Assembly (NCBI RefSeq): GCF_001949145.1
Contig: NW_019091358.1
Coordinates: forward strand, 1,048,053 to 1,062,273
Direction of reading: 5' to 3'
Source of the DNA: Acanthaster planci
Lineage: Eukaryota > Echinodermata > Asteroidea > Valvatida > Acanthasteridae
Length of the DNA stretch: 14,221 nt
Part shown: one piece after another, positions 1 to 6,268 of the stretch
Layout: each line of letters starts with the position of its first letter
How positions within the stretch are numbered: the first letter of the stretch is position 1
Translations under genes and position numbers: made by a program
The notes under the pieces: model-generated
Told to the model about the DNA's origin: nothing
The model's input: the letters and a program-made list of their open reading frames with translations, nothing else
Databases searched by the model: none

Positions 1-278
1 TGGTTGTGCCAGAGACGATGGATGGACGGCTGTATCAAAGCTAGTAGTTTAAGATGCAGCTCTTTATTGCATCTTCGTTTTTCAGAATGAAGAAAAAAAA
101 AAGAAAATTTCAGTGGAGGGACAAGTCTGTCGAGGCCTGTCCCCCTCCTTGGGGGTGTACTGCTTAGCTCAGGAAGCCCGATTCGGCCACTGACGGCCTG
201 TAATAAAACTCTGTCAAAAACCCCCAGATAACTGTGGAGTGCGCCCTCCAGAGTAGTAGCATGGAAAGTCGTGTGAAA
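1..278. other. Upstream noncoding region before CSKMT-like gene
   Basis: No coding region can be supported here. Visible structure: an 8-bp inverted repeat (AAGATGCA at 51-58, TGCATCTT at 68-75), a small C5/G5 hairpin at 141-155, and an AATAAA at 202-207 that could be a polyadenylation signal of an upstream plus-strand gene or chance. A TAA at 204-206 closes the reading frame that leads into the putative first exon of the downstream gene. The transcription start of that gene should lie here or further upstream, but no TATA box is evident. Confidence 0.4.
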
Positions 279-286
279 ATGGCTGC
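276..286 (+). promoter_or_regulatory. YY1-like motif over the CSKMT-like start codon
   Basis: AAAATGGCTGC matches the YY1 consensus AANATGGCNGC, with its ATG being the proposed start at 279. YY1 sites that overlap start codons close to the transcription start are well known in animal housekeeping genes. The match helps choose 279 over the in-frame ATG at 261. Binding is inferred from the motif alone. Confidence 0.35.
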
Positions 287-2150
287 GTCCATAAAGCACG
301 TGAGATTATTGAGCGTGATGCAGAAACGATTTGTTTTTGACGTTGGAATAGTTCTCAGCATCCCAAGAGTCTGTCATCAATTATATCGCGGCAGATTGAG
401 CTGGCATGGGATCAGATATTTTTCATGTACGTCTGCTGAATTTGTACGATGTATTTTATACTAGTAGGCTATAGCCTATAGGCCTATAAGCCTGGGCCTA
501 GTAATAGTATTGTTACTAGCCCCACTAGTGTGGCACGGACTCTCATTCCTGATCCATCCTTAGCCACACATCTGTATGCGCAATTTCGTGTCGGCGTACT
601 GAACGTTTTCGGCGCACCCACTTAACATCGTGGGCGCAATTTCTTTTGCACACATGATCTTTGACCTTTCCGTTTTCTATAAACCATTTATTGAATGATT
701 TCACTCACGTTATTCAGGTATTTTCCAGTCTTTTTGCCTATATCCCTTCAATCTAACAGGCTCGCTCTCTCAGTCACCATCTTTAAAGTAAGGTTGTTGA
801 ACAATACGTCACTTGACCCCTCATCATCTCGACGCCTGTTCCATGTCAAGACATCTAAACTGCTGCCAAAGTTTTGGAAGAGCCCGTTGGTACATGTAGT
901 ATCTTATCGCTCAGTCTGATGCATGAAACAGGGTTTCCCTTGTCTGCCTATTCAAGTGATTTTAGTGACCACCTTGGGCCTTTTCTGTTGAATTGTACCA
1001 CCTCAACCTTAAATTAGACAAATATGGAAGGAAAAAGCCCAAAAACAAAAACTTAGATATTTTGTAATTGATCAGTTTTAAATCATTCAGAGAGGGACAC
1101 AGAATACAAGATCAATTTATTTTAGAGGGGAAATTTGGACTATATAGAATTTATTTTAGGCCGGGTTTGAAAGCACTCAATTTTGTTTTAGGCACTAGAA
1201 TTTTGGCAAAATTTTTTTCACCACCTCAAACATATCAGTACCCCAGGGGAAACCCTTGCGTAAAACTAATTTGGGGGCTTTCAACACACTTTTGGAAGGA
1301 ATGGAAGTAAAAAATTGCCGTGAGACAAATGATTCTGCAAGAAAGGTTGGTTTTTTTTTTTCAAACCAGATGATAGCTGCTTAAAATGAGATTCTGTAGA
1401 GTGTTCATGAAGTTTTCATTAGTATACATGTGTTGTGTTTTTTTCACAATTATTGAATGCTTTTCTCCCTACTCAATCCATACAGCAAACGAATCTTACC
1501 GCAGCAATACAGGAACAAGAAAATACTGGGACGATTTTTACAATGAGAGAAAAAGTGCGAGTGGCCAATCATTTGATTGGTTCTTTGCTCATGATGTAGC
1601 CAATCAGTGGCTGGCCGAGTGCATCTTCACAGGGAAGACTGGGCGAGTCAATGTTGTAAATGTCCTTGAACTTGGCTGTGGGACGTCCACTCTCGCCAGT
1701 AACCTACTGAAAGGCAATGGGGACATCATGAGTGTCGTCTGCCTGGATTTTGCTCTCAGTGCAGTGGGGCAAGCACAGTCCATCTCCAGGAAGATCTGCT
1801 CCTCGGGCAGGGAGTCTCTCCAGTTTATAGCGGCCGACGCAAGCAGACTCCCCTTCAGAAATGACCAGTTCGACGTGGTGTTTGAGAAGGGCACGTTTGA
1901 TGCCATGCTGAACGGTGGCAGGTCTGGCCTGGCTAGGCTGTCCTTCGGCGAGACTGTTCGCGTATTGAGCTCCCAGGGAATATTCTTGCAGTTTTCTGAC
2001 GAAAATCCTGATATACGACTGTCTTTTCTTGAAGAAGCTCTTCGAGAATCTGGCATGGACCGAACTCAAGCTTCTGTAACTTTCCAAGATGTTGGTTGTT
2101 CGTATGGTGTGGAATACTTCTTGTACTCAACAAAACTAAGTAAATTATAG
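279..2150 (+). CDS. CSKMT: Mitochondrial citrate synthase lysine methyltransferase-like (CSKMT/METTL12)
   Basis: Spliced model join(279..426,1486..2150), 270 residues; vertebrate CSKMT is about 240. Family knowledge: a seven-beta-strand SAM methyltransferase that methylates a lysine of citrate synthase in the mitochondrial matrix. Exon 2 shows the family marks in order (spliced numbering): FDWFF near 80, SAM-binding motif I LELGCGTS at about 110-117, an acidic residue after strand 2 (VCLDF, D137), motif II AADASRLPF around 165-173, FEKGTFDAM near 182-190, and the QFSDENPDIRL block near 218-228. Exon 1 supplies a basic, Arg-rich leader ending GIRYFS, as expected of a mitochondrial presequence. 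Donor CAT|GTACGT at 427 and acceptor CATACAG|CA at 1485/1486 join in phase 1. The methyltransferase identity is strong; the exon 1 assignment is inferred. An in-frame ATG at 261 would add six residues, including an acidic Glu2 atypical of presequences. A second in-phase donor at 451 would add eight. Confidence 0.82.
465..488. repeat. Overlapping perfect palindromes
   Basis: TAGGCTATAGCCTA (465-478) and TATAGGCCTATA (477-488) are perfect palindromes of 14 and 12 bp that overlap by two bases. Similar TAGGCCTA words continue to about 500. This is probably a short degenerate simple repeat; it lies just past the end of putative exon 1. Confidence 0.6.
930..1256. repeat. Possible MITE-like element (10-bp inverted termini)
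   Basis: AGGGTTTCCC at 930-939 is exactly the reverse complement of GGGAAACCCT at 1247-1256, enclosing about 307 bp of AT-rich sequence with no coding capacity. The size and arrangement suit a miniature inverted-repeat transposable element. No target-site duplication is visible in the flanks and the arms are short, so chance cannot be excluded. Confidence 0.25.
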
Positions 2151-2205
2151 TTTTCCTGAAACTTCAAAGTAATTGTTACTCTATACTTCTTTCATGATTC
2201 ATGTG

Positions 2206-2211
2206 AATAAA
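2206..2211 (+). terminator. Polyadenylation signal AATAAA of CSKMT-like gene
   Basis: A canonical AATAAA lies 55 bases after the TAG stop codon (2148-2150), which would give a very short 3' UTR of about 80 nt. It is the first such hexamer downstream of the coding sequence on this strand. Confidence 0.55.
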
Positions 2212-3735
2212 CTAGCACCTTCAATTACCCAATTCCTTCACCCAATTCCCACCTGAAAGGGCCAGTGACAGGAAGTTTACTTTGAAATGTATTTTGAGAA
2301 ACTTTGCATTCCTCTCAAGTGTGTGGAAACTGCTTCAGGTCCTTTTTTGACATTTTTATAGAGTGCACTTTTTCAATTGTTTAAAGCTTTCGATGCTTTG
2401 TCTAACAAGTAAAAGCACTCTTGCTTTGATGTCATTTCAGGAGGACTCTTCATTTTAGGTTTTTTTTCAGATCAAATTGTAATATGGAGGCAAAATTTGC
2501 TCATTAAAACTACATGTATGTCATATACTGAAATATCAAATCACTGAGAGGAAAAAGCAAGAATGCAAAACATCCAAAATCCTGGCAAGTTCTTGAACTG
2601 AAATAGCTGCGCAGCTCTTTGGATGACATCACAATGTGCTCATGAATATGCAAATCCGCGCTGGTGTCAGTATAGAAATAAATATCGAATGAGACCCCAA
2701 AAGAACCAAAATGCCAGGCAAATCTTACCAGGGCCTTTCCCAGTTGATAGGAAATTGCTGTAATAGTTCAGTTCAGTACGGGGAAGTGTGTTCTTCGGTT
2801 ATCAACGCGATCCAATGGTCTGGATAGTGTTGAGCTGGACCTAAAATTTAACCTATTTTTGTTCGGTGAACACAATTTCCCTGAACAGTACCCCTTCCCA
2901 ATTTGGCTTTGTTGTTGGCAACGCCCTTAATGTTTTACATTTGTTTTTAAATCTGTTTCCCAAAAATATTCCTCAAAATGATGGTGTTCACGATCAGCAA
3001 AATGGGCTCTTGCGTCAAATGCGTAAACAATCAGCACAGAAAGTACGGAGAATGGCAACGATTCATAGGAAATGGATGTTAACATCACAACCTAATCTGA
3101 CTCCGGTATGTACAGTTATTTCCTCTTCACCATCTATAAATCAACCCCCGCTCCCGAGTGATTTCCGCCATGAGTCTGTACTGCGACTCTCTTTATTGCC
3201 TTCCTAAGATGATGTGACAAAACAGTCGACCATTAAGAGCCATATTTCAGGGAAAGAATGCACTGGACTTCTAACCTTAATTTCCTCGTCAACGGTGTTA
3301 TTTTCCATCTTTCAGATACAGATTTCACGTGGTTAAGTTCCGCACTCGACTTAAAGGTTCTGGATGGATCAAGCTGCCAAGTTCATGTACATGTACTCAG
3401 TGCATACGGTGTATGTAATCATTGTGAACGTGGTCGCGGTGTAATAAAATGAGCACGCAAGAAGTTCTCCTACTTTCTGTATTTAGAAGAGCCCGTAGAA
3501 TTCAGTATCAAGCTGGGGTCAGAGCCAACGTGACTCTCCCCAGTAATTGCGTTCATGAAAACTGCCTTGGAGCTGAGGTTAAGGCGAATGAACTTCCTCT
3601 TTGGAGAAATAAGCATTCACTAGATGCACTTACAGCTCATACATTGCAATTGAAAGTGAACCCAGGAATGTGAAATTCTCTTTACACTTTTGCTCTTCGC
3701 AGGGAGTTCATTTTCATTTAACAAACCGTGAAAAT
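2212..3735. other. Intergenic region without supportable genes
   Basis: No convincing gene. Open frames here (2866-3207, 3258-3452, 3449-3673) have low-complexity or unrecognisable translations and mostly non-ATG starts. Noted structure: a perfect 12-bp palindrome AGCTGCGCAGCT (2605-2616), an octamer-type ATGCAAAT (2648-2655), TGATGTCAT at 2427-2435 with its reverse complement at 2623-2631, and CCCAATTCC repeated near 2228 and 2241. AATAAA occurs at 3443-3448 (plus) and TTTATT at 3192-3197 (AATAAA on the minus strand). Confidence 0.5.
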
Positions 3736-3737
3736 GT

Positions 3738-3910
3738 TCACCAAAGTGGGGAGATTTTACAAATTTTCACGCACGTGGAAAAATATTGTCACAGATCTCA
3801 CACAAGTGTGGGGAAAGGTTTTTACAGATTTTCTCACAAGTCGGACAGATTTTCCCAACTTTCCGGAAAGTAGGAAACATTTTCCCTCTTTTCACACAAG
3901 TGGGAAATTA
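3738..3910. repeat. Degenerate ~30-bp tandem array with CAAGTGGGAAA core
   Basis: Six related blocks (AAGTGGG at 3744, ACGTGG near 3773, AAGTGTG at 3804, AAGTCGG at 3838, AAGTAGG at 3868, AAGTGGG at 3898) recur every 28-34 bp. Each is embedded in TTTTC-ACA-CAAGTGGGGAAA-like context. Two short overlapping open frames over it are by-products of the repeat. The best-preserved unit is at the 3' end (TTTTCACACAAGTGGGAAA). Confidence 0.6.
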
Positions 3911-4624
3911 TTTTCGCGCTGAGTGAAATATGAGTGTAGATAAACGTGGAAGCGAATTCTTTCCACACAGTTTCTCACTCCAGTTAGTAGTGTAACCTTT
4001 GACCTGCAGTGTACCGTATGTAGTGCAAAGACCACAGCGTGAAAAACAACGATAGCAGAACGTTCTCAGTAGACTTTCACGTCGAGTATGTTATTGTGGC
4101 AGGAGCCATCTGCTATCATGTGTCGAAAACTAGAAACCGTTAACTCGTAGACGACAGCCACCGTTTTGTGTTGAGTACTTGTGCTGTGCAGACAGAATTA
4201 AGCAAAGCTGGAAATGACAATTAAAGCTTCGTTTTTTCCCCTTTTTCTTTGAGTTAATTTGGTAGGATGCTTCTATGGTTTTCTTTTCTATACTAATAAC
4301 TAGTTTATATAAGTGTTCTGTGTCAGTTTATCTTCAGCTGGCAAGATAAGAAATTATTCCATATTTGCTCTTTCAGGAAATACTTAGAAAATATTCTACT
4401 GTCACATATCTCTATTAGGCCGTATGCAATTCATTCACTTCCATTGGCGTAACGGCTTCCCGTTATTATGAATATTTGAAATGAACACATCGTCTTGTGC
4501 AAGCTGTAGTTAATTGTTTTTAGTTCCTCTTGAAAAAAATGTTTGCACAACTTGGTGTCCCTCACGTCAATTCAGTTCCGTCACTGAGCCAATGTCTATT
4601 TGTTTTTCAGTCAATTCAATGATT
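3911..4624. other. Noncoding region, likely 3' flank of zinc-finger gene
   Basis: This lies downstream of the minus-strand zinc-finger gene and probably holds its 3' UTR. I see no TTTATT (minus-strand AATAAA) or TTTAAT close to the stop codon; the nearest clear TTTATT is at 3192, about 1.4 kb away. The gene therefore uses a variant signal or has a long 3' UTR. No other gene is apparent. Confidence 0.4.
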
Positions 4625-5290
4625 TTAAAGCTGCTTTTCTTGTCGCCTGTGCGCCTTTTCATGCTGAACCAGATCATAGTCGCTGTCCATATTCGTCCCA
4701 CAGTATCTACAAGTCTTCATCTCCTTGGCGTGGATCCGCCAGTGACGCTTGAAATTGGTCTTGTACTTGAACGTCTCGCCGCAGATGGTGCACAGATGCG
4801 GCTCCCGCGCTGAGTGCGAGCGCTGATGGTTGGTCAGGCTCAGCTTGTGTTTGAAAGACCGGCGGCACAGTGGGCAGTTCAGGGCCGACGCAAGTGAAGA
4901 TGACGACGACGCGGAGTGGTGGGCGGCCGGCTCACCGTTATTAGCCGGGGTAGCACCCCAATTAGCGCTCAGATGGGGGAAGAAAGCTGTGTCGTAGGTC
5001 TGATCATGGAGGTCTTTTCCTATCTCCATGGTCTGATGACGATTCAGCAGCTGATGGTCCGGGCCGCTCCCGCTGGTACCGTAGGAACCGGAATCGAACA
5101 CAGGCAGGTGAGGAGCCTGGAGGGCCATCGTGACGGGACTAAGTTGGTCCTCGGCGGGGCAGCCCTCATGGTGGAAGACGGGCACTGACTGCTCATCCAG
5201 CCCGATTGACAGGTCCTTAGATGTCATTAGGTCGGGCATCATGAAGTCTGGCACAAATGCAAAATCCTCGTTATTGTTGGGATCCTCCAT
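4625..5290 (-). CDS. Three-finger C2H2 zinc-finger protein, intronless
   Basis: 221 residues in one exon, probably a nuclear DNA-binding regulator. The N-terminal half (1-60) is acidic and hydrophobic (EDFAFVPDFMMPDLM), resembling an activation region. A serine run sits at 127-132. Three C-terminal C2H2 fingers follow, each C-x2-C-x12-H-x3-H: C139/C142/H155/H159, C167/C170/H183/H187 and C194/C197/H210/H214. The first linker (SAREPHL) is close to the classic TGEKP type; the second is shorter. Predicted helix positions -1/2/3/6 are H/L/S/N, Y/T/N/R and S/Y/D/Q. Finger 3 has Met201 in place of the usual core Phe, so it may contact DNA weakly. The ATG has a good context (GACATGG) and an in-frame TGA lies 18 nt upstream, supporting this start. 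The coding sequence is more GC-rich than its surroundings. I do not recognise an orthologue. It is convergent with the CSKMT-like gene and divergent from ACSS1. Confidence 0.85.
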   Translation of the reverse strand: MEDPNNNEDFAFVPDFMMPDLMTSKDLSIGLDEQSVPVFHHEGCPAEDQLSPVTMALQAPHLPVFDSGSYGTSGSGPDHQLLNRHQTMEIGKDLHDQTYDTAFFPHLSANWGATPANNGEPAAHHSASSSSSLASALNCPLCRRSFKHKLSLTNHQRSHSAREPHLCTICGETFKYKTNFKRHWRIHAKEMKTCRYCGTNMDSDYDLVQHEKAHRRQEKQL

Positions 5291-6179
5291 GTCTAGTTGG
5301 GCTACTCAACGACGAATTGCCTACAACGAGCAGAAACGCATAAAGAATATAGAGCTAGAAGTGATAGACTATTGATTTTGAAATACCAAACGCAATACAC
5401 ACAATCGTTCCTTGACGTGATTAGGAGTCTGAGGAATAACTGACTTTCTGGGTTAGGCATGGAGCCCGCTTGAATAATTTTCTTTAGCACTTCTCTTTTC
5501 ACTTCTCAAGCAAAGCTCTCCTTGGCCAAAATCTTATTTCGTTTACTTACTCCAGTATTCCAGCATTATGAGAGGGAGGGATGCCCCTCGGTTCCCCCAA
5601 TTCCTCTCGGAATTTTGAGAAAAAAAGACCGAGCATTCATCGTATGAAATGAAAGCAAGATAGCACCCAGTTTCATGCACGGGCCGTAGAAAAATCACTC
5701 AAAATGGATTTAAAGAGGGCGATTATTTCTATGACTCGTATCTTTGGGTGCAACGTTTAACTTTGCTGAGGAAAACCCTTTCTCCAAGTGGAAAAAAGAC
5801 AGTGCCAAAATTATTCCTGCACTTTATTGCAGCATGATTTTCACTTGGCAAACCGTATGCTATATTGAGTATGCCATGCAGGATCAATGACTCGGAGATA
5901 CATTTAATTTACTGTCAATGTACATGTATGAGTATACTTCATAGTACACTGTTCACTGTCCCTGCCTAAATCTCTCATTTCTACATGGATTTTTATACAG
6001 GTAGCGAATTAGTTGATCATTGAAAAAGAAAATGATTAAAAACCCATTGTCATATTTTTATTTTCCTCTTAAGCTTGATTATTTTTATTGCGCTCTTAAG
6101 TTAATATTATTAACTTTCCGGTGCACGATTAACTGAATACAGTACCAAAACGCAACCTGGTTTACTAGACCTACACTGA
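5291..6179. other. Head-to-head intergenic region
   Basis: This separates the zinc-finger start from the ACSS1 promoter and should contain both 5' flanks. On the minus strand an acceptor-like sequence (pyrimidine-rich, ending GTTGTAG at 5321) could splice a 5' UTR exon to the zinc-finger exon, but it is weak. A minus-strand TATA-like element lies at 5990-5997. No coding region is supported. Confidence 0.4.
5990..5997 (-). promoter_or_regulatory. Minus-strand TATA-like box
   Basis: TTTTTATA on the plus strand reads TATAAAAA on the minus strand, about 700 bp upstream of the zinc-finger ATG. It could serve that gene if there is a long or spliced 5' UTR. In AT-rich DNA such words also occur by chance. 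Confidence 0.2.
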
Positions 6180-6195
6180 CACCAGATGGCGCTAT
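6180..6195. promoter_or_regulatory. CTCF-like motif near ACSS1 start
   Basis: CACCAGATGGCGCTAT resembles the bilaterian CTCF core CACCAGGTGGCGCT with one mismatch. It sits about 80 bp upstream of the ACSS1 start codon, between two divergent genes, a plausible insulator or promoter position. This is a motif match only. Confidence 0.3.
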
Positions 6196-6210
6196 TGCAT
6201 GTCTCTGAAA

Positions 6211-6225
6211 ACCGGAACCACTTCC
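6211..6225. promoter_or_regulatory. Paired ETS-type sites in ACSS1 promoter
   Basis: ACCGGAA (6211-6217) is followed at once by CCACTTCC (6218-6225, GGAAGTGG on the other strand), an inverted pair of GGAA cores. ETS/GABP (NRF-2) sites are a known hallmark of promoters of nuclear genes for mitochondrial proteins. The location about 40 bp before the ATG suggests a TATA-less promoter with a short 5' UTR. Confidence 0.35.
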
Positions 6226-6258
6226 AAACGTAAACATTATTAATTGACTGCGGGAGTC

Positions 6259-6268
6259 AACATGGCGG
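6259..6268 (+). promoter_or_regulatory. YY1-like motif over the ACSS1 start codon
   Basis: AACATGGCGG fits the YY1 core AANATGGCGG, with its ATG being the start codon at 6262. It parallels the YY1-like motif at the CSKMT-like start. Inferred from sequence only. Confidence 0.35.

Larger units (their letters stand above)
427..1485 (+). other. Predicted intron 1 of CSKMT-like gene
   Basis: A 1,059-nt phase-1 intron. The donor is GTACGT. The acceptor CATACAG follows a pyrimidine-rich run from about 1461 (TTTTCTCCCT), with branch-point-like sequence near 1452-1476. It contains the palindrome cluster at 465-488 and a possible miniature inverted-repeat element at 930-1256. The reading frame of exon 2 stays open upstream through the acceptor to an ATG at 1386, giving an alternative unspliced start with a hydrophobic N-terminus. 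Confidence 0.6.

Noticed and set aside
109-192. CAGTGG near 110 and CCACTG near 188 as transposon ends
   Set aside because: The shared arm is only about seven bases and the enclosed 70 bp is too short to judge; no target-site duplication is seen.
1604-2133. Minus-strand open frames of 150, 127 and 66 residues
   Set aside because: They are antisense shadows of the methyltransferase exon, whose own frame has clear family motifs.
2866-3207. Open frame of 113 residues downstream of the CSKMT-like gene
   Set aside because: It starts at GTG, has no recognisable domain and lies in AT-rich intergenic sequence with no visible gene structure.
4514-5375. Plus-strand frames over the zinc-finger gene
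   Set aside because: They are antisense shadows of a reading frame with three well-formed C2H2 fingers.
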